A stretch of DNA of 64,000 nucleotides, from assembly GCA_022577435.1 (NCBI GenBank), contig JAKOON010000016.1, positions 12,010,276-12,074,275 on the forward strand, read 5' to 3'. Every line of letters starts with the position of its first letter. Position 1 is the stretch's first letter. The stretch is from Embiotoca jacksoni (Eukaryota > Chordata > Actinopteri > Embiotocidae). The notes beneath the pieces are model-generated. The model saw only the letters and a program-made list of their open reading frames with translations. It did no database searches and had not been told where the DNA came from. Made by a program: the position numbers and the translations under genes. Below, in pieces: positions 1 to 24,244 of this stretch.

Positions 1-84
1 GAAAGTCAAACAAAAAACTTCCAAAGACCTTTGTACTCTTGTAAAAATAAATATGTCCATGTTTGGTTTTGCGCATCTTTCCAG

Positions 85-12541
<12,457 letters not shown>

Positions 12542-14223
12542 CAGTCGGAAATCTAACATCCAATGTGGAGCTGCATGCACTCACACAGCTCACACATGCC
12601 CTAAAACATGTAATTGGTTGCCAAGGTTTCAATATTTGATTAGAGCCTGTATCTTCTCACATGCTGGCATATCAAATCCTCCGGCACTTTGACCTTTATT
12701 TATTTCATTTACACACTGCCATATTGATTTGTGTGCACTTATTAGGCAGGTCCTATACTGTATCTCATCTTGCTTGTTTAGCAAATGTTTTGTTGACATG
12801 TTAGAAGAACATTTAACTGGAACATGAACCTTTTGCTTCATTCATTCAATCTTTGTACAAACACCAAGTTAGAATGGAAAGGTGGGTATATTGGCTAATT
12901 TGATCTTTGTCAAATTAGAATGCAAACTCTTTTAGCTGCATTTTGTAGCAAAGTTAATCAATATTTTCCCACCACATCAAATGAGGATAGGTAATCAATA
13001 ACTAAAGTTTTGGCGAAAGACAATCATTTACAGGGAAGAGTGGAGATGTTATGTGCGCATCATTTTTGAATGCATTGTAATTTGAGGTGGATGATGCTAC
13101 ACTATACTTATCTCCATGTTTGGGTTATTGGACAGGTTACATCAATGAACATGTTAATCTATCGTGTTCTTATACTAATGAAAATGACATTACATGCATT
13201 CATTATGCCTCAACTACTGCTTAACGTGGATTCACTCCAGTGACAGTTCATTGGTAAAGAAAAAGTGTTACACACATTTGTCAACTTTCCATTAAAATAC
13301 AAATATGTTTGAACATGCTTAACAATAAAGTCAAAACTTTCAAAAGATAATTCAAAATTAAGGATAAAAGGAGCCAAAATTATAAATTCAAAATCTTGAT
13401 TTACAGCATTGAAACAGTTGACAGTTGAAATGTTGCATTCGGATCTTTTTCCAGTTTTAGTCTTGCAGTATGCTGACATCACAAAACAGATAGTCACCAT
13501 CCTATGTGACAGGGTTCAGTGCACAGAACCTCCTCAGGCCATAACTTAATTGAAGGTTGTACTGTAGTTTTACCAGACATGTCCAAATGAGAGTTGCAAG
13601 AAACTTAAAAAAAATAAAATAAAACACCTCATTGTGTCTGAATGTATAAAAGCAAACCAGTGCCTTGATTTATTAAGATAACAACGTATGATGTTATGAG
13701 GAAAACTATTGAAGGATGTGTTCTAAATAGTCCATCATGATTTCATTCACAGCTACTCTTCTTTTTACGTAAAAATACAACACACCGCAGACTACTCACC
13801 AGTTTTGAATGTTTCTGAGATGATTTCCTGCATTATGTAACGTGTACTTAAGTTCTGAAATGTAATTTGTGATGCCTAATCACAGCAAAATAAATTTAAA
13901 TGGTCAAACTTATTTGGCACAATTTCAAAGGGAATATTAAACTGATATTCATCATTTTTGGCATTTTGAATATGTTACGTGAAGCCCATTGTTTTATTAT
14001 TCTACTTAATTCTGTTTTATAGTATGTGCATTTTAAAACCTACACACATTGTATTTATGTGTCATATGTGAGGGTCTTGGTATGAACTTTTGAATCTCAT
14101 GAACTGCACAGCTTGATGTACATTCTACATGTATGCTCAACATGCTTCATGTTTACATACAGGGAGGTAAAAACAGGTTTTTGTGGTCATTTTAGACACT
14201 TCAGTCTTGAAAACTGCCACTTT
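12542..14223 (+). other. mrtfa 3' UTR and downstream flank
   Basis: AT-rich non-coding sequence after the stop codon. Candidate polyadenylation signals AATAAA occur at 13324-13329 and 13889-13894. Which is used cannot be decided without transcripts. No other gene is seen before the LTR-like insertion. Confidence 0.6.
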
Positions 14224-14670
14224 TGTAGCAGATTAGATTTATATTCGGGGCACCACTTTCTGTCTAGCAGGAAACAATTAAGATTTTATTTTAATAGGCT
14301 GTATAGGCCAATATACAAGTGATCAGTCAACATAGTCTGAACCGTGACTTCTGCATTCAGGGATTTCTTTCAAGTTCTTCCAGGAAATACACAACAACAA
14401 GTGCTTGGTCGATAAGGATATTTATTGAACAATATTTAAACCAAGAATAAACTATATGAATATATATTGTAGTGTATGGATCCTGGATGTGATGAACAGG
14501 ATTTCTAAACTACAGTGGAGTGATGGTGGGAAGAATAATAGTTAGGTTATTGAAAACGGAGCTAGTTCCTGATGTAAATTAGAGATTTAAGTAATTTAGA
14601 ATTGGATAAATCAACTATTAGACATCAACCCAATGAATCAAAGTACTCAGACAGATTGTGCCTGCCGGAT

Positions 14671-14965
14671 GGTGGTCCTATCTTTACAGGAGGGTGGTCC
14701 CATCTTTACAGGGGGGTGGTCCCATCTTTACAGGAGGGTGGTCCCATCTTTACTGGAGGGTGGTACCATCTTTACAGGAGGGTGGTCCCATCTTTACTGG
14801 AGGGTGGTCCCATCTTTACAGGAGGGTGGTCCCATCTTTACAGGAGGGTGGTCCCATCTTTACAGGAGGGTGGTCCCATCTTTACAGGAGGGTGGTCCCA
14901 TCTTTACAGGAGGGTGGTCCTATCTTTACTGGAGGGTGGTCCTATCTTTACAGGAGGGTGGTCCC
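14671..14965. repeat. 22-bp minisatellite, about 13 copies
   Basis: Tandem repeat of a unit close to ggtggtcccatctttacagg followed by ag. Copies differ at a few positions (tttaca/tttact, cccatc/cctatc). It sits inside the LTR-like copy 1 exactly where similarity to copy 2 stops. Since 22 is not a multiple of 3, it leaves long open frames in several phases, which are not genes. Confidence 0.95.
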
Positions 14966-15716
14966 AGTCGTCCAGACAAGCCTCTTTCCTGCGGACCTCC
15001 TGCAGATGTCAGGGGTCTGGAGTTTGGTGTCGTGCTGTGGGTGTTGATTCCCGCAGCTGTCGTCCCGTCCAGGCTTCTTCTGCTGGTACCGTTGGGTCTC
15101 GTTTAGGATCGACTACCAGGGTGCAGTGATGCAACACTTGTCAGCTTTGGCAAAAAGGATCTTCTGAGCTTCTTCGGGTTGAGAGATAACTTGACTTATC
15201 CTTACTAAATTATCAAAAATACTTCTTGTGAGCCGAGAGAGAAAAATAATAAAACAACGGCATTGTAATAATTATTAATTCAACTCAATTAGTCCAATTA
15301 AAAGTATGCGTTCTTCACTTGGCTTAAAGTTTACTTGTGGTTAATACAAATATAGAGTGTGGTAACTCTACGACGATCGAAAAGTGTGAGATTAATTTAA
15401 ACAGAGCGGGACTAATGATCAATATTAAGGTTGATCAGAAGAGAAAAAGCCCGTTTTCAGTCTGAGCAATACAGTTTTTATGAACGTCCAGGTTGGAGGC
15501 GGAGTCAAGTGTCCGATGACCATTCAATGAGCCCGCTCTGAGAAGAGGGACAATATTTCCTTTAAGAAAAGGGCTAATTATTAATTTTGATACGGCGAAG
15601 AATAAAAGTTTATTATTCGTCCACCATGACTAAAGTTAAACACTCGTTGCTATCAGTAACACAAATACTTAATACAAGTTTATATTGTTAGCCAATATGA
15701 GTGACTAAAGACAGGC

Positions 15717-15772
15717 AGAGAGTCTGCAGATTAACTATATAAATGCTTATATAGTTAATCTGCAGACTCTCT
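15717..15772. repeat. Perfect 26-bp inverted repeat with 4-nt loop
   Basis: Left arm 15717-15742 and right arm 15747-15772 are exact reverse complements around the spacer ATGC. It would fold as a strong hairpin or cruciform. It lies in the block of copy 1 missing from copy 2. The stem has no T-tract or known RNA motif next to it. Confidence 0.95.
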
Positions 15773-16135
15773 TATAAACATCAATGTTATGATATGTACA
15801 AGTGTTATTAATTTGCATGAGAAACAAACAGAATAAAACATTATATGCGCATTATAGTTTCAGCTTGAATACTGAGTTTGTCATTGTGGAGTTGTAACAA
15901 TTCTTCATTATAGGGCAGCAGACATTAGTTGTCTGGATAGTTTCCCCTTGTTGGGCTGATGGAAGGGTCAGAGGTCAGCTGAAAGGGGAGTTGATGTTTG
16001 TTTATTCGGCCTGGAGTTTTATTCGGTGAAAGCTTTTTGGAGTTTATCTGTAGATCTGTGGTGTCCTGCGTCATAAGTTCTTGTGACTTCAGGATGACTG
16101 GATGCTCTCTGCGCTGAAGAGGATTTCTTGCTACA

Positions 16136-18303
16136 CTTTATTTATTCCCTTTCTGCACTGGTTCTAATTAATAAGTACACACAGAATATATAATGAAAGG
16201 GAAACTCTTGCATCTTAGATTCTTGACATGTTTCCGTTTGATGAGGTGCCTTCTATTTAGGGACTTGAATAAAAAAAATTGTTGTAACTTTTTTTTGGCT
16301 GCCCTGTTCTGTATCAGTACTGAAGAAATACTTCAAGTGTTTTGCCGCTGAGATAATAGGCAAGTTTGGACACTTGTCTGTAGATTTGTTTTGCCCCGTT
16401 TTACTGTAACACTGTGGTCATACGGGTTTATGTGAATTCATATTTTGACAAAAAAAAAATACGTGTTGAGGAAAAATGTTACTGCAATTTCATTTATCAT
16501 TATACACATCTTTTCATTTTTCAGGACAAACATACTGACCCATACTGTACATTTTGTGATTGTATTTGTACTGAATAGATGATGAGTTCAGAGACAACTA
16601 AGAGAGTTTATACGAGATTACTGCTTTCAGTGGTCGCCATATTTTACAGGTTTTACTGATCATCTCCCAATGTGATGTGATTCAAATGGTGCTACTGAAT
16701 TTTGCAGATGTGTTATCTCTAATTGTTTGTTTTGCTCTGAGGAATAACAGTCACATAAGTTTATATTGTTTGTTCAGTGCAGCCTCCCGGATTTTAAAAT
16801 TTTGCTTGTACATTTCTGTCTACTTAAAGGATCAAAGCGGTTACTTTTTTATGTACAACAGGTATATAATAAAATTTAAAAAAACTAACACTATCATTAC
16901 TGTGCTACTGAACAACAAACCAAGGCTAAATACTGTAAACTCAGTTAGTAAAACAGCTGTGATCGCATGTCCTCCTCTCATGTAAAGTTCTGTTTTAACT
17001 TTTCATTAATTTGAAGTGTTTGTCTTGGGATATTAAGAGCACTTCAGCTCTGTCAAAGTTATGAAGCCTTTGAAATGAGGCTGTTTATGCTGTGAATTAA
17101 TGTGAGCCAGAAGCTTTGAGAAAAGTCCTGGATAGTTTTAGGACAAACTGTTTGAGCTTTTTGTGTACTCTTAATGCAGCATTTTTTTTTTTTTTCGAAA
17201 AGAGGAGTTTATTAATACATTTAAAAAAAACATTGCCATGTTGTTATGTCTTAAAAGTGAGACATGGATGGGACATGTGCTGTCTCGTCTATTTTCATCT
17301 CCTGTAACTTCAGATAAACTGATAATAGTGAAAATATTCATACTAAGTTAATCGAAAAGATACAAACAATAATAATCTGTGACCCATTACTTACCTTGTA
17401 GGTTGAGGGAAATTCTTCTCATTGCTCCATCACCTACTTTATAATTAATTATAATTCACATAAAAACAATTGTTATTTACAATTCCTATTCCGACTTTTT
17501 CCTGCGTTTTACATTCATGTAACATTCATGTTCTGCGGCACAGACGTAGTAGTCAGAAGTAGTCTATTAATGATGCATTAACGTCATAAATTATGGCCAG
17601 CCGCTCTCCTCTACGTTACCACATTAGCATATTTTAATATTAACAATATCAGTTATGGTATTGATATTGGTGATTCTGGTATAACAATGTATCCCATCAT
17701 AACTGAATTGTCATCCAGCCTTAATTTAACTACAAAGTGAACACTGTGGATGTTTCTAAAAGACAGGAAGGTAACTGTCTGCAAAAATTAATCCAACAGA
17801 CACAGAAAACAGACGAATAATTTCTAAACTATACTTCAACAAAGCATTGCCCTAGTTCAGTTTTTCCATGTTGTATGTTAGTGATACAGCACTTTGCACC
17901 TCTATTTCATTATTGGTGGGGACAAGCTAAAGCATATTCCATGGACATTACAAGATGGCTTCGTCACAGATAAGGATTTGCTTGATGAGATAATCACTAA
18001 CGTACGTTGACATTTCGATCACTTAAGACGCAACGCAAACAAAATAATTTGTCCGTGAGATCTATGTGTGATTGGTTCCTGTTTGTGAGTGATATTCTGT
18101 GAAATTAGAAAAGCAAACGACATTGAAAGATAACTGCATGCCAACTTATAGTCATCTTCACACCCACAACCTTCCTGCTTATCTTTAAAGATGCAGTAAG
18201 TCACAGACACAGAAGCTCACGCCGCTTTAAGCCTGCATGAGAGTGAGCAATACAACATGCATATGTTGTCACTACAAAGTGATACACACATGCACGAGAA
18301 TTC

Positions 18304-18306
<3 letters not shown>
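16136..18306. other. Intergenic, AT-rich, no gene
   Basis: No open frame with family resemblance, no splice-supported exon and no clear mobile element were seen. There are only short A/T runs (16451-16459, 17180-17195). Confidence 0.6.
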
Positions 18307-18353
<47 letters not shown>

Positions 18354-18466
18354 GTTGGTATAAACATGCTTTGAAGAGGAGGATGACAGAAGTGGAGTTT
18401 TGTAAGAAAATAGTTACAACAAGGCGTAAAATTAGATGACTGCACAGTTAGAGCTCTGGGGAGGGG

Positions 18467-18540
<74 letters not shown>

Positions 18541-18577
18541 CAGCTTATGAAAAGTAACAAACACACACACACACACC
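18307..18577. repeat. Three CA microsatellites
   Basis: CA tracts at 18307-18348, 18470-18538 and 18561-18577, separated by about 120 bp and 20 bp of unique sequence. Confidence 0.95.
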
Positions 18578-19050
18578 ATTGCCAGACCAGGAGATGTGTG
18601 GGCATGTGAGCAGGAGGTGCCGGGCTAACATCTCCTCCACAGTGGGAATCCCAATGAAGCCCACAACAGGTTGGCAAGCCTACACCTTCATTGCTCTTTA
18701 TATACTCTTGCTTCATTTCATTAACGTTCTGGGAAAGAAGCAAACTTTAGCTCTAAGGTCAATCAGAAAAACGCCGGAAGATAAAAGCTCAACTATCTGA
18801 AGTAGTCATGCACATTATGATGAGGTATCTTAAACAAACTCTATATGCCTTCTTGTAGTTTTTTTCTCTTCTCCCTCCAGTTAATGACATGCATGTCTTT
18901 TCCTGTAACTTAAGCGCTGAGCAACATCTAATCAACAGTTTTGAAATACACTAAAGCAAAAGCCGTGTTAAATCCTGGTTCAAGTTTTAATCTGCTTTGA
19001 TTGACACCAAGCAGCTTGTGTTTTCACACCACACCACTGGCTCCACTTCT

Positions 19051-19228
19051 GGGACTGTTTACCAGAGACACTCACATCCAAACAAACTGTCCCGTTATCC
19101 CACTTTCCCTAAGACGCAGAGCTTCACCTCTGGCACTTTTAGTGTAAGATTAAGGTTACACAGATGTGCATGCACACATACACACATATACACAAATTCA
19201 TTAACACGCAGACACTCACACACTCGCA
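19051..19228. repeat. Dispersed repeat, copy A
   Basis: About 175 bp starting gggactgtttaccagaga and ending in CA-rich sequence is nearly identical to 34574-34746 in the same orientation. The shared core includes tcccactttccctaagacgc. It is an unclassified interspersed repeat with a CA-rich 3' end. Confidence 0.85.
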
Positions 19229-19554
19229 CACTACTAAATCCAGCATTCTAAAGCTGGACTGAGCTTAGAGGAAGTTTTGCCATCACAGGCCGAAGTCACT
19301 GCTCATGCTTTGATGCATCTCGGCAGTACAGTGGGGGGTCTGCCTGTGATGTGGAAGTATGTCAATGTTTCCAAACACACGACATGCGTGTGCACAAATA
19401 TACAGAAAATCTAAATGGGGATTTATTCTTTAACACAAGCACATACATGTGTTTTTGGGAAAGTTACTGTAAATCGAAAACAATCCAAGGCCAAATTATT
19501 GGCAGTAAAGCAAGTAGTGTTATTGTGATGGAGAATAGCAGAGCAAAACATAGG

Positions 19555-19573
19555 CGCACACACACGCGCGCAT

Positions 19574-19669
<96 letters not shown>
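19555..19669. repeat. CA microsatellite
   Basis: About 115 bp of CA with a few CG steps at the left end. Confidence 0.95.
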
Positions 19670-19671
<2 letters not shown>

Positions 19672-20334
19672 AGGAGAATTGTGCATCTTATCTAGTGAAG
19701 TTTAAACTGGTTACATGACAATGCGAAAGAGGAAACAAGCTCAGAGTTGATCAGACACGGTTGCTCGGACTTTGTGTAGGAATGTAGAAGTTACAGAAGA
19801 AACTAGACGTGAAAGGACGAAGATGTTTAGGTAGCTGTTTTTTTTCAAAGGTTTTTCTCCCTCAGCTACAAATGACATCATCGTTTGAGGATATCAGATG
19901 CTAGACATATCACACACTACAGTATATATGATTTGATCTGCAGACTGTCAACTCTAATTCAGCCAGACTCAGTCAAACTTGGTTCCATGAGTCATCACCC
20001 CAAAATCGTTCCCAGTCCTTTGAAAGCTCATATTTTCAGCCCAAAACATCATGACACTTCCATAATGGATGACAGTGAAATTAATTCCTAGTTAGTAAAA
20101 ATGATTGAACTATTGAAGCGTCATTATTTCAAGCTCACACATTGAGGTGTAGAAATGATTGACAGAGAGAAGAAAAGATGAAAGGAGGAGAAGAAGAGCA
20201 GCAGAGTAGAAAACTGTACAACATGTACTCTTAGAGACATCCTCAAGGTCAAAGACATCTCACCCCCGATGACAGATAATATGCTAAATCTGGAGCGCTC
20301 TAATGGCAACCTGCTGTGATGAAATGTTCAAACT

Positions 20335-20335
<1 letters not shown>

Positions 20336-20417
<82 letters not shown>
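20336..20417. repeat. CA microsatellite
   Basis: About 80 bp of uninterrupted CA. Confidence 0.95.
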
Positions 20418-20421
<4 letters not shown>

Positions 20422-23054
20422 GGCAGACTTCAGCTCCAGCTGCACGGGCAGACAAAACTGCTGACACTGGCTGTCAGATGCACATGTGCACGAGTAAAAT
20501 GTGCTTGCATGTGCATGAGCACGCACACAGACACACAAGCATACACACATATTCTTGTATTTGATGTGTTATTGCTTGGACCAAGGTGAAGGCTTTTAGA
20601 GTGACTACTGAGGGCTCGCAGTGAGTTAGCTGAAACAGGCCCTGCGCCTCCAAGGGCCCCGACTGACATGGAACAACTGAACAACCCAGCTTTTTAAAAA
20701 ATATACATTGTGTTGTCTTTGACTGATGAACTGCTGTGGTTACTTCATTCAAAGATGACACACAGCTCTTGCTCAGATTACCAAGAGATCGTTGGACAAA
20801 GAAGAATTTATTAGAGTATTCTCAGCACTCCAGCATAGAAGGCTGAAGTTTCAGACAGAGGAATATCTCAGACTGAATCAACGGTAAGTCGACGCAGAGA
20901 TAAAGTTAGTAATAAAAATATTTAAAAAATAAACGACGTATTTCACTTAACGTGATGAGGCAGCAACCCACTTATTAATTTTCCAGCAATCCCCCTCTGC
21001 TAGTTCTCCAATCTGTCTCTACAGGCTCGTAGAGCTGATGGTGCTGAACGAGTGCAGCGCAGTTGATTGTGAAATACCAGTATTTTCAAACTTTTTTTTC
21101 ATTCCCAAGCAAAATATGTCATTAGTCGTTGTTAATTTAATTTGAGGTAATTGTTTAATATGTTTTTATGTTAGCTAATAACCCATGGTACTATTCATTG
21201 AATAATAATGGTTCCAGAGAAAGGTGAAGCCTGTCCTCATTCCAAAGCGAAAATGACATCATTTCAGTTTTTAATTAAGGGGTTAAGGGTTTGAATTGTT
21301 TCTGTGTTGATGATGCTAGACATGATGAACATAATGCATTTAAGTTCAATTTTGAAAATATATCATCATTGATGCAAACCAACATGAATCCTCACTATTA
21401 TTTCCTCTTTTTGGCTGAAACGAGCACCCAGATGCTTCAGCCCGGCTCTGCCAGCGGTTTCCACAGCTGCCTTTAGATTAATGCCTCATGTAAGGGCAGA
21501 AACAAAGAGCTGGGGTCATAAACATGCAATGTATTTTCATGAATTGGTTACATGAGGGATCATTTCAGCCAATTGCCTCACACATTTGATCTTATAGAAT
21601 TAGAATTATGAGACTTATGAGAATGTCTTCATTGCAATGCCTTATTCACATGGATCCTCAGCTAATTCAAATGGCAACATGGTGATCTAAAGACATGTAG
21701 AGGTGACAAAAGAAAAATTAAAGCTAAATCATAGGTAATGAGTGCCTATTAATGTGTCTAATCCATATCAATGAGTTCAGGTGCAGCTCTTATAGTTAGG
21801 CCTGCTTTTCTTAATTGGCTTATTAGCTGAAACACCACATGTAGCTGCGGGCTTCATTGGCCCTGGCACGGCTCAAGTGACAAAGAGACCAGCCAAATGC
21901 AAAGTTACACTAAGCTAATGAGCAGTGATGACACAGAACATTTTGTGTGTAAGAGCCCTCTAACTCATTCTATTTAGTTCAATTAGTCACATTATTAGTG
22001 GCCTAATTTCAACAGTTATTAAACCATTTATGAAAAAAAAAAATCAGGCAATATTTTTACATTAGCAACAGATCAGATGTGTTATGGGCATCGTTTAACT
22101 TATTTTTATGGCAGACAACTTTACTAAATCTCACTGCTCTCTACTGATGCCAGCTGCCGCAGGGTTTAGTGTATGTACACTTACCTGCCCAGCACCACAC
22201 AGACATATTTGGAGACCAGCTGGTGAACGTGGTGGAGCATTTAACAGCTAAAGAGATGGATATTTACCTTAGGAGACAAAAAACAGGAAAGAGAAAGGGA
22301 ATATTAGACTTGCATGAGTCAGGTGGACAGAAACAGGTCATCAGATCAATGATTGCGTTGCTCTGAGCTCGTCCGTCAGATCTCTACATATGAAACTGTT
22401 GGCTGATACGTTCACCATATCAACTTTAGAAGGTGATAACATGGCAATGTTGTGTTTACTGCTTGTTGTGTTGCCCAGAAATGGACAAAAAACCAAATCG
22501 TTACAGGTTTCAACATGAAATATTAAAGTCATCACTAATATACAATTATAAAGATTAATGAGTTCCTGAATATATTTAAGTTTTTACCAAAGCATTGGTA
22601 CTTGTGTTCACACCGCAGGCTTTTTTTTTTTTTAATTATGACATCCTTTAAAAGTTGGTGGTGTTCATTTGAAACACTGTGGTAAAATTCAGCTGTGAGT
22701 TGGGTTCATTTTTGTGTCATTTTGTCACAACATGCTGCAATAACAGGAATTTCCTTGATAAGAGTATCTCATGTTGAGCATGTGTTTGCTGGAAGCACAG
22801 AGCATATTTTCTGTCTGCCAGTCGGCCTCTGTTCAAGGCTGTGACATTACCTCAATAGTCACTGACACACAGAGTGTTTCTATTTTAATACTATGTACCT
22901 CAGTGTCTATCTTTTGGCCCTTTGTAAAACTTAAATAACTGGAAAATGTAATGATGATGCAGGAAATGCTGACATCACTTCAATTCAACACGCAAAGGGA
23001 ACAAAGACTATGCAGTTTAGATAAATGAAACGGAGACTGATAAGACGCGAGAGG
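20418..23054. other. Intergenic, no gene; homeodomain-motif-rich part
   Basis: No gene is recognised. The segment 21480-22030 is rich in TAAT/ATTA cores (ctaattcaaatgg, cttaattggcttattagctg, ttcaattagtcac), looks non-repetitive, and is a candidate conserved non-coding element. Confidence 0.5.
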
Positions 23055-23145
<91 letters not shown>

Positions 23146-23146
23146 C
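23055..23146. repeat. GT microsatellite
   Basis: About 90 bp of GT ending in GCGCGC. Confidence 0.95.
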
Positions 23147-23693
23147 ACAGGAACATTTCAGTTTCACCTGAACCAGAGTCGAGTGTTTGAAAATGTGAGG
23201 AAATGTTCGCAGGCAGAGACAGAGGAGGAAGACAACGAGGTGAAGAGCAGGAGAATGGAGAACAGAAATAGCTGCGGCCCATTATCATCACCTCTACCTG
23301 TCTGGCTGTCGCACCTCTAATTACTGCTGCCACATTGCTGCGAATAGCGCACAGTCGGGCAAGTGTGTGTGTGTGTGTGTGTGAGTGTGCGCGTGTTGTC
23401 CTTGTGTAGCTGTATTTGTGTACAGTATGCATTCATGTGTAAGATGTGGGTTTTTTTTCTCCCCCTTTTGTGCCTTTACAAGACAGTTTCTGCGTGTCGA
23501 GTCACGATGTTTCAGTGCCTGTGATTCTTTGTGTGTCTGTGTTTGTGTGTATGTGTGTGGAGATTATACCTCTCCTGTTAACCACCTGGAGAGAGGCTGC
23601 CTGGTGAGAGAAGCTTAAGGAGAATCTAATCCTTGCCTTAATGTGACAGCAGCATTTCTGTGAAACTCCCATCATTACTAAACTGTTGAGCCT

Positions 23694-23694
<1 letters not shown>

Positions 23695-23764
<70 letters not shown>

Positions 23765-23820
23765 GCGTGTGTGTGTGTAGGCGTGTGTGTGTGTGTGTGT
23801 GCGTGCGCGCGTGTGTGTGC

Positions 23821-23855
<35 letters not shown>

Positions 23856-23856
23856 C

Positions 23857-23891
<35 letters not shown>

Positions 23892-23914
23892 CGTGTGTGT
23901 GTGTGTGTGTGTGC

Positions 23915-23958
<44 letters not shown>
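23695..23958. repeat. GT/GC array with 36-bp higher-order unit
   Basis: About 264 bp of almost perfectly alternating purine/pyrimidine. GCGCGC blocks start at 23805, 23841 and 23877, exactly 36 bp apart, so a longer unit has duplicated within the GT tract. Such sequence readily adopts Z-DNA. Confidence 0.93.
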
Positions 23959-23959
<1 letters not shown>

Positions 23960-24163
23960 GTGTTTGTTTAAGCAGACACACACACTCTTAAAAGCAGACA
24001 TTTTGCAGAAAGATACACTAAGTGTGACTTCATGTGTCGTCTTAAGCACACTGCGAGCAGCCGATGTAGGTCAGGCGTATTGCAAACTGAGTCTCTGGCT
24101 GTTCTATGAATTATGCTTGAAACCAAATGCTACCAGAGGGATTATACAGAGACAGTGTCAGGA

Positions 24164-24228
<65 letters not shown>

Positions 24229-24244
24229 ACACACACACACACAC
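24164..24244. repeat. CA microsatellite
   Basis: About 80 bp of CA with one TA interruption. Confidence 0.95.

Larger units (their letters stand above)
14224..16135. mobile_element. LTR-like dispersed element, copy 1 (solo LTR?)
   Basis: A 1,912-bp insertion starting TGTAGCA and ending TGCTACA, flanked by a 4-bp direct duplication CTTT (14220-14223 and 16136-16139). Its first about 430 bp and two later blocks (about 15360-15535 and 15945-16135) are closely similar to the element at 50110-51575. TG...CA ends, a short target duplication and no coding capacity suggest a solo LTR; a TIR-bearing non-autonomous DNA element is the alternative. The middle is unique to this copy: a 22-bp minisatellite (14671-14965) and a block with a perfect hairpin (15717-15772). 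Confidence 0.75.

Noticed and set aside
14671..14965. CRISPR array
   Set aside because: The units are contiguous with no spacers, and this is a vertebrate genome.
14602..15129. Three overlapping open frames of 129-175 codons
   Set aside because: They are the three reading frames of the 22-bp minisatellite, open only because the unit lacks stop codons.
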